Below are positions 12,348 to 23,861 of a stretch of DNA of 64,000 nt, in pieces (position 1 is the stretch's first letter; each line of letters starts with the position of its first letter). Origin of the DNA: Isoetes taiwanensis (Eukaryota > Streptophyta > Lycopodiopsida > Isoetales > Isoetaceae); contig JAJEKV010000031.1 in NCBI GenBank assembly GCA_021234155.1, positions 6,836,748 through 6,900,747 of the forward strand, read 5' to 3'. The position numbers and the translations under genes were made by a program. Under the pieces are notes generated by a model. It did no database searches. It was not told the origin of the DNA and saw only the letters and a program-made list of their open reading frames with translations.

Positions 12348-13037
12348 TTTAACGCCAAAATAGTTGTAACTGCTTTGTCCTTCACAATTTTGTGACATAA
12401 CATCAACCAATCCTACTTCATTCTCCATAATTTGAACTAAGGACGTAAAAGTCACGCCAAACAAGTTAGATTGTTTCATATCCTTTACATGCCTAGATTG
12501 AACTATATTTCACTTGGGCTGAAATATGCTGGTTCATATGCATTAATGTACATGGCTAAGATTAATATATCATGCTTACCCTGGAATGTGTTGTTTTATA
12601 CATATTAATATTATTTACCAATAGATTAAGCACATAATGTGCCTTTAACCCATATGTAAACTCCAGAACTTCTTCTCAAATGAAATATCATTGCACTATG
12701 TACTTCAATGTTCATACTTTCATCTAGAGCCGTATGATTATAAGTGTCTCTCAGTAGATGGATACATGAAACATTTAAGTATAATGCAATTTGTACATCG
12801 ACCATTGAAAATAATTTGCGAAAATAACCATAAAAAATCATGGCATGATGATGTGGAGAAAATGTTGGTGACAAAAGGGGCAGAACTGTGCAATAAGAAA
12901 AGAAGTTGAAAAAGCAAAATCGTATAGGAGAACAGAGATTGGGAGTAGCATTCGGCAATCTCAGAAGGGGTCCTACGACTGGCGGCAGACGGGATTCTGA
13001 GGTTGCGGAATGCTGCAACCAATCTTAGCTCTCCTAC

Positions 13038-13522
13038 TGGAAAAAAAAATAGTCTAGATAATTATGGTTCAAATACTTTCAATCAACTTAGGAACAAGTT
13101 CGAAATGCATATCATATTCAAACATGTTCAATATTCACAATGACTATTGATTGCTACAGTAGTTTCATTGTTCATTTGAGATGACCCCGATTACTGTAGC
13201 AATTGAATTTTAACTCCGAGAACCCAAGCATTAATTGATTCAACTTATTTTTATAGTAATCGATCCATCTCAAGTGCCGGACCGATCGGCTAGCTTATCC
13301 GAAATGCTTTTTAATTGTCACCATACCATTGCTTAATATTTTAAGCAATATATGACTATAATTGAATCACTAAAAATAACTCACCTTTTCGACCATTTAA
13401 GTCTCCCTTCATACCTTAGGCTTTTTCACCATATTCACACAATGTTCTCCTCTCCATATAGATCTTATTTCAATGATCATGCCCTAGATATCATGGAGCC
13501 ACCACATTGAACAAATATTACA
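13038..13522 (-). repeat. 3' LTR of copia element
   Basis: 485 bp, TG...CA, matching 18660-19163. Only scattered substitutions are visible apart from the ~20-bp length difference. Confidence 0.85.
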
Positions 13523-13532
13523 TGATCCCCTT

Positions 13533-14979
13533 TTAATTGTCACATACTTCCCCTTCTGTAATATTCTCTGATTTACAGCACTGTATAGATTTTCTGAGTT
13601 TCTCAAATCTGCTAACAGGTAGAGCTTTGGTCAATATGTCTGCTACTTGTTCATCAGAGTGTACATAAGTTAACTGTAACAGATTTTTGGAGACCAAATC
13701 CCTAATAAAATGCAACTCCATTTCTATATGTTTTGTTCTTTCATGAAGAACAGGATTTTTTGTCATTGCTATGCAACTCGTACTATCACAGAATAAGACT
13801 GTAGGCAATCTTTGGTAGCATCCCAACTCATTCAAAAGTCTTCTTTCCCATACAATCTCCTTGGCAATCAAGCAAGCTGAGTTGTACTCTGCTTCTGCAG
13901 TAGATAGAGCTATGTTGTCTTGTTTTTTACATTTTCAGGACACTGGTGCTCCTCCTAGTAGTGTTATGTATCCAGAAGTGGATTTCTTTTGATCTAAATC
14001 CCCTCCCCAGTTAGCATCACAAAATGCTTTGAGAATCATGTCATCTGAATTATACTTTATTCCAAAATCAATTGTGCCTTTCAAATACCTTAGTATTCTT
14101 TTAGCTGCAATCCAATGTGTTCTCCCTGGGTCATGGTTGTATCTACTCAGCAAATTCACTGCAAAGCCTATATCAGGCCTTGTACAATTTGTTACATAGG
14201 ATAAACGTCCTATTAATGACATATAGGGTACACCTTCCATTTGTTTTCTTTCTTCATCATTTTGTGGACACAAATGCTTTGATATTTTGAGTCCAGATAT
14301 CATTGGAGTAACTGCCACATTACAATCCTTCATTCCAAACCTGTCAAGCATATTTTCAATCTGCCCTCTTTGGCTCAATATTATACTTTTGTTCTTTCGA
14401 TCTCTCAACACCTCTATTTCCAAAACCTTTTCAATTCTCCAAGGTCAGTCATCTTAAAGCGTTTATTCAGCAAACTTTTACAATGCTCCAGTATCTCTTT
14501 TCCATTTGCTACCATTATATTGTCATCAACATACAATGCTATCATGCACCATTCTTTTCCAGCTTTGTATCTATATAAATTTCCATCACACTTTAATTTC
14601 TGAAACCCTTGCTCTTGAAGATAATTATTCATGCATTCACGAGGAGACTGTCTTAGACCATATACAGCTCTCTTTAGCTTTCAAACTTTCCCTTCACCTA
14701 TTTCAAAACCTGGAGCTTGTCTAAGATAAATTCCTCTTCAAGTTTTGCATTTAGAAAGGCATTGCTCACATCCATATGATGTAATTCAAGGTCATGTGCA
14801 TTAGCCATGGCTAACAAAATTCTCAAGCTGTTTAATTTGACCAATGGTGAGAATGTCATCGATTCGCGTAGCGAATCGACATTCTTGCACAAGACGAGCA
14901 TGCATGCATTGCATGCGCCGCATGCAATTTTAGGTCGTTCATCAGGTTGGGGATCGCTACTTATTGCAGAGTTCTTCAT
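13533..14979 (-). pseudogene. copia reverse transcriptase (C-terminal part) and RNase H
   Basis: From 14979 downward: FSPLVKLNSLRILLAMANAH and HHMDVSNAFLNAKLEEE (RT core; only sequence below about 14856 is native), then a frame break, then YVDDNIMVA (catalytic YVDD motif). Next come VPYMSLIGRLSYV and GTIDFGIKY, and the RNase H domain with FCDANWGGDLDQKKSTSGY, VLFCDSTSCIAM and ERTKHIEMELHFIRD, ending ADILTKALP, the standard copia C-terminus. In-frame interruptions near 14640, 14430 and 13880 make it a pseudogene. This part lies downstream of the nested insertion. Confidence 0.85.
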
Positions 14980-15752
14980 CGACGTTTCATCGGCGCTTTC
15001 TCATCTCTCAGCAGTATCCATGGCTTCTATTCTTTGAGCTCATGCGGAGGAGGGGCTTCTTCTTGCATGAGCTACTCTTTCTTGGCCATTCATATCCTTT
15101 CTAACCTCTTCTATCTTTGCCCTTTTGTCGGGCATAGGACAATCTTCAACCTTTCTCCTCGGATCTAGTATTTGAAGTTCTCTGGTATCGGGATGTTGTT
15201 GGTTTCATGCGAGTCGCAGTGCAAGAATGTCATCAATTCGCGTAGCGAATCGACATTCTTGCACAAGACGAGCATGCATGCATTGCATGCGTCGCATGCA
15301 GTTTTAGGCCGTTCATCAGGTTGGGGATCACTACTTATTGCAGAGTTCTTCATCGACTTTTCATCGATGCTTTCTCATCTCTCAGCAGTATCCATGGCTC
15401 CCACCGTTCTCCCCCTTAAAATTGTTATTTATATGTTCATATTTGTTATAATTGTCGTGTGGCACGCGTGACCAGCCCCTCACTTTTTCGAGGTGTAAAT
15501 GTTGTTTTTTGTCGCGTGGCACGCGTGACCAGCCCCTCGCTTTTCGAGGTTTTTTCTCTATTGGTTTTTTTGTTGGTGATGTGCAGGTCCAGGGCTGATG
15601 CGCGACTTCGGTATTCTCTGTGGATCGTGGGTTTTTTTGTGGGAACGTTTAGCAGCCTTGCGTTATCCAAGCCCCTTGCCGAGATTTTATCGCTAGGGTT
15701 TTTCCTCGAAGACCCATCGGGATGTTGTTGGTTTCATGCGAGTCGCAGTGCA
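14858..15752. mobile_element. two related small elements inserted back to back in copia RT
   Basis: Unit 1 (14858-15223) and unit 2 (15232-15752) share about 165 bp at the left end (gattcgcgtagcgaatcgac onward) and about 40 bp at the right end (gatgttgttggtttcatgcg), but differ in the middle. The host word agaatgtc lies left of unit 1 (14850-14857), between the units (15224-15231) and right of unit 2 (15753-15760). Removing the insert restores the copia RT reading frame. The inner left end carries gacattcttgcac, the reverse complement of gtgcaagaatgtc at the right end, and the left end can fold into a hairpin. No transposase is present. Superfamily unknown; an 8-bp duplication would suit a hAT-like element. 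Confidence 0.65.
15458..15552. repeat. two-copy tandem repeat inside unit 2 of the nested insertion
   Basis: The block cgtgtggcacgcgtgaccag...cgaggt occurs twice in a row with about 10 bp between copies. It belongs to the variable middle of the second nested unit. Confidence 0.6.
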
Positions 15753-15760
15753 AGAATGTC

Positions 15761-16029
15761 TCATCAAAGTCATGTCCCCTTTTTTGAGTAAAGCCCTGTG
15801 CAACTAATCTTGCCTTGAATTTCTTGAGTTTGCCATCACTGCTTGGTTTTATCCTAAATATCCACTTGCTTCCTATTATATTCTTTCCTTCAGGCCTGTC
15901 AACCACTTCATAAGTTTCTGTTCTTTTGAAGGCTTCCATTTCATCTTGCATGGCTTCCAACCATGAAATTGAATCTCTACTATTTACAGCTTCATAATAA
16001 CTCTTTGGTTTCGAAAAGCAAAATATCAA
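15761..16029 (-). pseudogene. copia reverse transcriptase, N-terminal part
   Basis: Reads WLEAMQDEMEAFKRTETYEV, IGSKWIFRIK, FKARLVAQGFTQKRGHDFDE: the canonical start of copia RT. It is interrupted exactly after DET by the nested insertion and resumes at 14856. Frames are also broken between this part and the integrase further upstream. Confidence 0.85.
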
Positions 16030-16169
16030 AAATATTATGAATTTCTACCTCATATGCATGTAGTCTTTTACTTCTACCTTGTTCATTTCTTCCATGCAAC
16101 TCAAGCATTGATTTGTTCTCTTCTCTTAGAATCTGAGCCTCAGTCCTTCAGCCTCTTTTTGCAGGTTGC

Positions 16170-16559
16170 TCAATGGGAACCTCTTGTGTCATAATTGGAA
16201 TTCTCGGGTACAGTATCAGCTTGCACTTTATTATCATCTTCAATACCAGCTTCTATATTGTCCTCTTCAACATCACTTGAGTCATCCACAAAACTGATTT
16301 TATCTTCTGCCTTTTCTATTTCCTTTGGAATTTCTTTGATCTCACTTTTCTCCTTCTTTTCAGTCATATCATAGGTATTAACCTTAGGAATCCTTTTGTA
16401 GAATTCCTCTTCATCAAAAACAACATCTCTACTCACTAATATTTTTCTTTGAGCTGGACCATACAATCTGTACCCTTTCGAGTTTGCATCATACCCTACC
16501 AAGTAGGATATATATGCTTTGTCATCTAACTTTTGCCTTAGTTGCTCAGGAACATGCAC
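16170..16559 (-). pseudogene. copia integrase-RT linker region
   Basis: Contains KLDDKAYISYLVGYDANSKG and YRLYGPAQRKILVSRDVVFD, the conserved block after the integrase core in copia polyproteins. An acidic linker follows. The frame is separated from the flanking domains by stops. Confidence 0.75.
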
Positions 16560-16599
16560 ATATGCAAGACAGCCATAAGCCTTTAGCTCATTGTAACTT

Positions 16600-17896
16600 G
16601 GAGCTTTTCATGTCCAAAATATCTCTGGTATTCCACCATTAATACTAGATGTAGGCAGAATATTTTGAACAAATATAGCAGTCTTTAATGCTTCATCCCA
16701 TACATAATTAGGTAATCCAGAAACTTCAACATAGATCTCACAGCATTAAGCAATGTTCTGTTCTTTCTCTCAGCTACTCCATTTTGTTGAGGGGGATATC
16801 TGCAAGACTTTTCTTGCTGTCTCCAGTTGAGCTTCTGCTATAAACATTTTTAGAGCTTCAAAGGCTTGATCTTTGGTCTTCAAGAGATAACATTTAGTTC
16901 TTCTGCTGAAATCATCAATAAAAGTCATAAAGTATCTATTCCTGCCATACTTGTTATGTTCAGAGGCCCACAGAGATCTGTGTGAACAAGATCGAGTATT
17001 CCCTTTGCCCTTTTAAATGTTCTTCTGAAAGGTAACCTTGTTTGCTTGCCAAGCATACATCCTCCACACAACACTTTTGCTCTTTGTTCCTTTATTGCAG
17101 ATATCAGTCCCTTTTGTGCTAACACTTCTATATTTGCAGAGTTTGTATGACACAACCGTGTATGCCAGGTTTTAAATGTAGCACATTCAACATTATTCAA
17201 ACTAACAGGTTGCTCATATTCAAGGCCAAACAAATTGCCAACTCTTTTGCCAATAAATTTGATTTCATTATTGAGAAAGATTTTACAATCAAGTCTTTCA
17301 AAGACTACCTTGTACCCAAGGTCAACTAATTGGCAAATCGAAATCAAATTCCTTACAAGTCCTGGCACACAAAGCACTTCTCTAAGTTTAACAACTTTTC
17401 CATCTAGATCAAACAATTCTAACACTCCTGAGTCTTCAATTTTTTGCAAAGTACCATCATCTAACTGCACATGTCCAGCTCTAGCTCCAGCTCCCTTACA
17501 TTCTTTGAGCAACCTTGAATCACATGTCACGGTTTTTTCTGCTCCTGAATCGAAAATCATAAACTTGTTATAGTTCTGGTTTAATTCATTTGAAACAGAA
17601 AAAATATGACCAGAGCTTACTTCTGTTGTTTCATCAGCTTCATCCTCTTCACTTGAGTTGGTTTCTACAATGTTCATCTCAAGATTTCTTCCTCTGACAC
17701 TGCTATTTGATTTTGCAAAAGTGCCTCGATTATTTGAATATCTCTCCTTGCCTTTGCCCCTTTCTGAAGTCCCCTTTGGACTAGGACAACTTGCTGCTAT
17801 GTGACCTTTGCAATCACAATTAAAGCATCTAATGCTTTTCCCTACATTAGGACATTCAGTCTTAAAATGTCCATACTTATTATACAGCTGTAGCAT
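16600..17896 (-). pseudogene. copia zinc knuckle, protease, integrase N-terminal part
   Basis: The 323-residue frame 17896-16925 has, in order, the CCHC knuckle CFNCDCKGHIAASC, the aspartic protease motif MIFDSGAEKTVTCD, the pre-integrase zinc region TWHTRLCHTN...CGGCMLGKQ, and the start of the integrase core LDLVHTDLCGPL. The rest of the integrase core (to about 16600) is present only as broken pieces. Confidence 0.85.
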
Positions 17897-18634
17897 GGTC
17901 CCTTCTTTTCTTTAAAGTTTCCCCTTTTTTTAGCCTTACCAGCATACAGCACTTCTGGAGAATGCTCCTCGTCTTCAACGCTTACACCTTTCTGCTCAAA
18001 CTCAGTCCAAATCATCTGGATTGCATGCTCCTTTGTACGTGCAACATTTATGAGCAAGGTAGCAAGCTGGCTGTTATGTGCCACAGATCTGGCCAAGGAC
18101 AATATTTGATATTGCTCATTAAGAATGACACCTGCTCCTTCCAAATCTGCAATAATGGAATCAAATTTTTTCAAATAATCAATCAAATTGTCTTTCTCAT
18201 ACAATTTCAACTTCCTGAGTTTGCTTCTCCAAAACATCAATCTGTGATGAAGTCTTGACTTCATATTGACTTATCAAATACTCCCACATTTCTTTTGGAT
18301 TCATGCCTCTTAATTTTAGCTTAATGGCAGTTCCAACCTTGCTTGTAATAATGGCCTGTGCTTCCACCACCTTTAACTCATCAACAGATCCAGAAGTTAG
18401 TTTAGAAACCATAGTTGATCTATTACCTCCACCTCCTTCTGTTATCGACTCTTGGACTGTGCTTTCACTTGATTCTGCCACAGAGGTTGCCACTTTTGCA
18501 TTGTCTCCTTCAATCAGGTACCATTTCTCAAACTCAAGCACCTGTCTTATTCCCTGTTTCCAAATCTGAAAACCATTATCACCCTTGAAAACATCAATGG
18601 ATGATAACAAATTAGCACCAAAACGAGTTGACAT
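17842..18634 (-). pseudogene. copia gag
   Basis: The frame starting at 18634 (ATG just inside the primer site) reads FKGDNGFQIWKQGIRQVLE and MWEYLISQYEV. After a frame shift near 18230 it continues LKLYEKDNLIDYLKKFDSII and TLLINVARTKEHA, the standard copia capsid (UBN2-type) signature. A second shift near 17870 leads into the zinc-knuckle frame. Confidence 0.8.
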
Positions 18635-18646
18635 CCTTAATATTAA

Positions 18647-18658
18647 GCTCTGATACCA
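18647..18658 (-). other. copia primer binding site
   Basis: Minus-strand TGGTATCAGAGC, complementary to the 3' end of initiator tRNA-Met, immediately inside the 5' LTR. Confidence 0.85.
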
Positions 18659-18659
18659 A

Positions 18660-19163
18660 TGAAGAAAAAATAGTCTAGATAATTATGGTTCAAACACTTT
18701 CAATCAACTTAGGAACAAGTTTGAAATGCATATCATATTCAAACATGTTTAATATTCACAATGACTATTGATTGCTACAGTAGTTTCACTGTTCATTTGG
18801 GATGACCCCGATTACTGTAGCAATTGAATTTTAACTCCGAGAACCCAAGCATTGATTCATTCAACTTATTTTTATAGTAATCAATCTAGCTCAAGTGCCG
18901 GACCGATCTCTGCAATGCCGGACCGATTGGCTAGCTTATCCGAAATGCTTTTTAATTGTCACCATACCATTGCTTAATATTTTAAGCAATATCTGACTAT
19001 AATTGAATCACTAAAAATAACTCACCTTTTCGACCATTTAAGTCTCCCTTCGTACCTTAGGCTTTTTCACCATATTCACACAATGTTCTCCTTTCCATAT
19101 AGATCTTATTTCAATGATCATCCCCTAGATATCATGGAGCCACCACATCGATGAAATATTACA
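18660..19163 (-). repeat. 5' LTR of copia element
   Basis: 504 bp, TG...CA, partner of 13038-13522. It contains one extra ~20-bp block around 18905-18925 in which the tgccggaccgat word is repeated. Confidence 0.85.
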
Positions 19164-19524
19164 TGATCCCACAACATGGAAACCAGATTGTACCTGATAA
19201 AACTTCTTACCTGTTGAGCGAAATGAGTAGGGCCGACTTCCATTCCAAGGAGGGAAATAACCACCCAGTTTCCATGTTGTATCTGTATGTGCTTATGCTG
19301 GTCGCCAGGTAGGCAGAAGTTCAAATTTGTTGCAGAAGTTGAATCTGCTTGTGACAAATTGCATCAGTCTGAATTGATCCTATTGGTGTTGGAACTGCAA
19401 CCAACTTGTAGAATGATCAAGCTTTATTGTTTTGGTTGTTCACGATCTGTGAGGTGCGTATTTCTGTGATTGTACAAACTGGATTGCTTAAGCAAGATTT
19501 GGAATAAAGATCCAGTATGGGAAT

Positions 19525-19990
19525 GACTATTTTTTATTTTTATTTTTTGAAGAACGACAATCTATTATCAAGGAAAATCAAGATACATACAAAAGGACCT
19601 GTGACATGAGACTCAAAACCAAGAGAACGAAATAGTCCACTAAGCAGAACCGCCCATACACAGTATATAATCTTACTTCTTGTGCCACCTTGAGGCGTTT
19701 AATGGCCTCATCACCATCAACATGGTCTGTGACATCAAGATGATCATCAACAGACATCAAATTATCATGCCATTGAATAGTATGAGGTAGGATAGGCTCA
19801 TGAGATGACATAACAGACTTCTTCCCCGCTGCCTTCTTCCAATTGACCTATTGCCATGACTCTTTAGCGCACTGAAGATTAGGACTATCAGCCATAACAA
19901 TCTCAGAAGCATGAGAAGCAGAAGCAACAACGTGGAGAGTAGTAGGAACTACAGCTGCAGCTTCGGTTGTTTGAGATATTGCTCACAATT
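19525..19990 (-). mobile_element. possible 3' end of a decayed LINE or retroposon
   Basis: On the minus strand, sequence ending ttgataatagattgtcgttc is followed by an A-rich tail (aaaaaataaaaataaaaaat). Upstream, 19811-19578 is open for 77 codons but has no recognised domain. The form fits a truncated non-LTR retroposon. The 5' limit is not visible. Confidence 0.35.
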
Positions 19991-20204
19991 AACAGTGGCA
20001 TCAGAGAAAGACTTCATATGGTTGGTGTACTGCCTTTAATTATGCAGAAATAGTATGGCGGTGGATTTTGAGGTATCCAAAAATAGTTAAGGCTGTTCAA
20101 ACAGACATAAAGCTAAGTTCGTAAGATGTGCGCATCTTAAAATAAAATGCTTAGATGTAGATGTGTGACACCCGCACCTGACATAGATGCTTGATGCTTC
20201 ACTT

Positions 20205-20486
20205 ATCTTTTCAAAAAAAAAAAAAAAAAATTTGCCAAAAACACTTGGATTATGTTGCCTAATACTATAGACCCTAAAATAGGTGCAGTTTGTTGCCTCT
20301 TTGGCCTTCTGTAACCACTATAGTTCAAGGGATTTATGGACGAGGAAACCTGGAATTATCAAACGAAGGTAAGAATCGCAACCTACCAAAAACACTTTAG
20401 GCACTAGGTGTTGTTCAAATTAGTTTTAGTAGCCAATCTAGTGGATTCTGTTTTGTCATTTTTTTTTTTTTTTTTTTTTTTTTTTG
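20205..20486. repeat. opposed homopolymer tracts (A18 and T~26-G6)
   Basis: An A tract at about 20213-20230 and a T tract at about 20460-20486 face each other across 230 bp. Each looks like the tail of a separate retroposon, on plus and minus strand respectively. Confidence 0.5.
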
Positions 20487-21640
20487 GGGGGACAATCCTT
20501 TATTCTCCAATCAAAAAACTATCACAAAATGAGATGCAGAGACAGGAGTATAACCCCAGCGGACAAAACGATCCAACATAGCACAACCACTTGTCTATGC
20601 ATAAGAATCAATCTGAAGGTAAGTATGCCAAATCAGTACTTACTTTTCTTGATCAAGAGAAGAACAATGATAAGCTTTAACAATTTCATTCTGCGTCCAC
20701 TTAAAAAGAATCTCATCTACAATGTCCATGTCCTTAAAGACAAACAACCTTCTTGTCTTCTAGATCGACCATAAAAGCCAGCCACATGCAAGATGAAAAG
20801 CTCATTTTTGCAGTTTGGGATCAGGGTAAATGGCGAGTAAAATTTGCTGGCTAGATCGAAAAGCACCAAATAGGGTTAATAACCAAGACCATGCCCCCAA
20901 AGCCGAAAACAATATTCAGTACTCCCAACCTAATGACAGAGCTCTAAATTCGATTATCAATTTTATGGACCAGCTTGTTGACTTTAAAGCATTTATGGAT
21001 CACCTGCCACCACAGAACTTGAGGCATCTATGGATTACTTGCCACCACAGGACTGCCACTTGAAGCAATTTATCCCATGCCCATATCCAAACACTTTTCC
21101 ATTGTGGCTGGATGACCTAAAGATGTCATCACTTTGATGTAGGCAAGATTTCAGAATGCGGAAGCAATTTATAAACAGAAGAAACAAATCGCCTTGGCTT
21201 GATACACTATTGGCAGTCCCATACATCTGCTTCAATTTATGGGCCGGAATTCTGTGGCAATAAAGCAACAATATGAGTCCACATTACTTTAAATCCCATA
21301 TGTACAACAAGAATTTTGTTCTAAATGCTTCCCATGATGACAGAAGATGTATGCCAGCGGCTATCCACTGTCATTGTGTCTTTGGATGAACAACAATACT
21401 TAGAGGCACATTCTCTGGAATGTCCTGCAAAGGAATCCACCAGCATGGAGTAGACAATTGAAGACACGCCTTAGGATTGATATGAGAAAGAGACCTGACA
21501 GTGTCTCAATCAGCAAACAATCCCTTTAGAAAGGGAGAAGCATTAGGATACGGATGTATATGATAAGGCAAAGCCCAAGGAATGAGGGGCTTAATGGTGG
21601 TCTTGTGAAATAGAAGACTATGATGAATCGACTGCATTAA
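20461..21640 (-). mobile_element. probable 3' part of a degraded LINE-like retroposon
   Basis: The minus strand ends with a polyadenylation signal (gagaataaaggattg) followed by C6-A26, a typical retroposon 3' end. About 1 kb upstream is a stop-rich pseudo-coding stretch with no frame longer than about 80 codons. I infer an old 5'-truncated retroposon. No RT motif is visible. Confidence 0.35.
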
Positions 21641-23417
21641 CAATACCAGGTGTAAGGCTGAATTGTTTTATTTTCCCTTTGTTTCAAGTGATCCATGCCT
21701 CCCATCTGAGTATATGCTAATGGGTTTTTTATTGCTTGTTTTGTATTTATAAAAATAGAATAGTATAGAATAGGATTTTTATCATCCACGGAGACCAATT
21801 GGCCTATGGGACCCAAACAGGAGGCGCAACAAGCGTATTACTGTCCGGGTTAAAAAACCCCCTCCCGCCCTAAAGGGTTGTTTGGGGGAAAAACCGTGAC
21901 AGGAATAGGTTTGTTGTCAAAATGTTTAAATATAAATATAGACAGAAATATGTACATGTATCAAGTAAGTGCCCGAGGACCGAGCTGATCTCGGCGATCC
22001 ATGATCCCTTGAATGTATGAGCCCAACCTCCGTACCGAGCTCGTGCTCAGCATCTCATGCAAGGGCTGGCTGGGATGGACCAGCTCAACATAGCGTATCC
22101 GAATGTCATCATATATCGAACAACTCTGAAGGGTGTGGCATTCGTCTTCCACAGCTCCAACCTGGCAGCGTTGGCGAAGCCTCTCCTGACGCAGCTCCCC
22201 AACCCATCTCCCTGTCTCAATCCGGATATGGTGTGCACCTGTGCGGATAGAGACAATGGATCTGCACTGTTTTATGGGTAGATGAGTGCGCAGGTAACAT
22301 TGTTGCAGGCTCCGCTCCAACATGGGATTTATGTGGCGTTGATAATATGCCATCTTGACCTGTTCAAGGGGGCTGGCATCCCATAGCTTACTGAGGAAGC
22401 ATGCGTCAAGGTACTGTCTAAGGTTGCGGCGATCTGCCTCCGTTTGCACTTGGCCTGCACATTCCATCTGGCCAGCCACTGAGCTCTCTTTTCCCGCCAG
22501 CAGGCTTTTAGGCATTGAGGCCCCGTTGCCACAGTGTAAGCAAAGTTAGGGAGACGAGCATCGTCCATGCTGACCATCTTATGGAAGTAGACGATGTTTC
22601 TGTCAAGGGGCCCCCTTTGAAGAGGCAAGTAACATGTTTCCTGCAGTAGTGTCTGGTATGGGACTGTGGACTTCACCCCCAGGGCCCGTGCCAAGAAAGC
22701 TTTCTGCACCTGCTCCAAGTCATTCCAATTGGCGAGGGAAATCATCAGGCCCCAGACCTCGACCCCGTACAAAAGCACAGGTTCTACTAGCACCTTTGAA
22801 TAGGTGCGATTGGTGGGTCCAATCATACAGTTCTGCCTTGTGACTATTGTTCTCCATTGCATAGAGTGCCTTCCAACCTACTGCAGCTCACAGCCGGATG
22901 GAATTGTCCCAGTTCATGGCCGACGAGAATTCTACCCCCAAATATAAGCGGGCACCACTTCAACATTTTGGCCACGATAAGTGAGGATTGGAGGTCGTGG
23001 CTGACGTGCTGACGATACCAGAACCACCTTGGTTTTGGCTAAGTTGACACGCATGTCAGTCTCCTGGCAAAATATGTCCAGGGCATCGAGATGGCGTTGC
23101 ATGTCTACTTGAGTGTGTGCTAGGGGGTCCCATCGTCAGCATAGATCAGATGATCTGGTGTAGGAGGTGAGCCCGAGTGCCTCCATTATCAGCGAGCTAT
23201 CTCTCCAGCTGATCAATATACAGGCCAAATAGTGTGGGAGAGAGAGGGCATCCCTAGCGGACCCCGATACTGCTCTCGAATGGTTGGCCTGCTGTTTGCA
23301 GTCGGCCGGTGCATGTCTCATATAACTTGTACACCGCGTTCTGTAGTTCGGCAGGGACGTCTAGCTGTTGCAATCTTGCCTACAGCTTTTCCCGAGGCAC
23401 AGTCAAAAGCCTTGGTG

Positions 23418-23861
23418 TGTCACATTCAAGGGTCTGAACGGGACTTGAACCCACTACCTCTGGAGTGGTAGCTGTGCATCCTAACCGAAAAGGCCACGAT
23501 GATTTGGATGAAATCAAATCACACGCTCCAGACCCGATAGTTAGTCATCACACTATCCTCCCCTCAAGGCCCCCCCTCCTTGAAGGCTTACAACCGGGGG
23601 AATTGAGGGCAGACTGAACTCGATCTGCAAGGGACTGAAACTGAGGAGTGTGACGACAACCATCTGGACTCCCAACCCTATTACGAGTTGCCCACACCAC
23701 TAGGGCATAAGTTATCAAAATCACACTGTCACATTTAAGATTCTGGACGGGACTTGAACCCACTACCTCTGGAGTGGTAGCTGTGCATCCTAACCAAAAA
23801 GGCCACGATGATTTGGATGAAACCAAATCACACGCTCCAGACCTGATAGTTAATCGTCACA
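23418..23861 (-). mobile_element. TRIM (miniature LTR retrotransposon) with tRNA-like LTRs
   Basis: Two 135-bp LTRs (23418-23552 and 23727-23861), TG...CA, flank a 174-bp interior. The 5-bp target duplication TGGTG lies at 23413-23417 and 23862-23866. In minus orientation a purine tract (aggggaggatag) directly precedes the 3' LTR (left copy), as expected for reverse transcription. There is no coding sequence. It is inserted in the RT gene of LINE-1, and removing it with one TGGTG rejoins FVDFT and KAFD in frame. Each LTR contains a tRNA-like sequence with a B box. Confidence 0.9.
23727..23861 (-). repeat. 5' LTR of TRIM with tRNA-like body
   Basis: On the minus strand GGTTCAAGTCC (23750-23760) is a perfect Pol III B box inside a T-arm-like hairpin. 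A stem ctacc/ggtag encloses the loop actccaga like an anticodon arm. tggcctttttggttaggat (23787-23805) resembles a D-arm/A box. The partner LTR 23418-23552 keeps the same features with a few substitutions. Confidence 0.7.

Larger units (their letters stand above)
13038..19163 (-). mobile_element. Ty1/copia LTR retrotransposon, with a nested insertion
   Basis: LTRs at 13038-13522 (3') and 18660-19163 (5') are highly similar, begin TG and end CA. The primer binding site TGGTATCAGAGC (initiator-Met-tRNA type) is on the minus strand at 18647-18658, next to the 5' LTR. A purine tract (aaaagggga) abuts the 3' LTR at 13526-13534. The gene order gag, protease, integrase, RT, RNase H is copia-type. 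The coding region has several frame breaks and a 0.9-kb insertion in RT, so this copy is not autonomous. The right LTR carries an extra ~20 bp (a repeat of the tgccggaccgat word). I could not find a clean 5-bp target-site duplication. Confidence 0.9.

Noticed and set aside
14857-15396. Repeated small protein (KNSAISSDPQPDERPK) in both nested units
   Set aside because: The frame exists only because the repeated left end is open by chance. It has no start context or domain.
13038-19168. 5-bp target duplication for the copia element (cctac against cccac)
   Set aside because: It has one mismatch and requires LTR ends other than TG/CA, so I do not claim it.
23750-23806. Genuine tRNA gene
   Set aside because: The B box and arms are present, but the acceptor stem does not close, the anticodon loop has eight bases, and the sequence lies in both LTRs of a TRIM.
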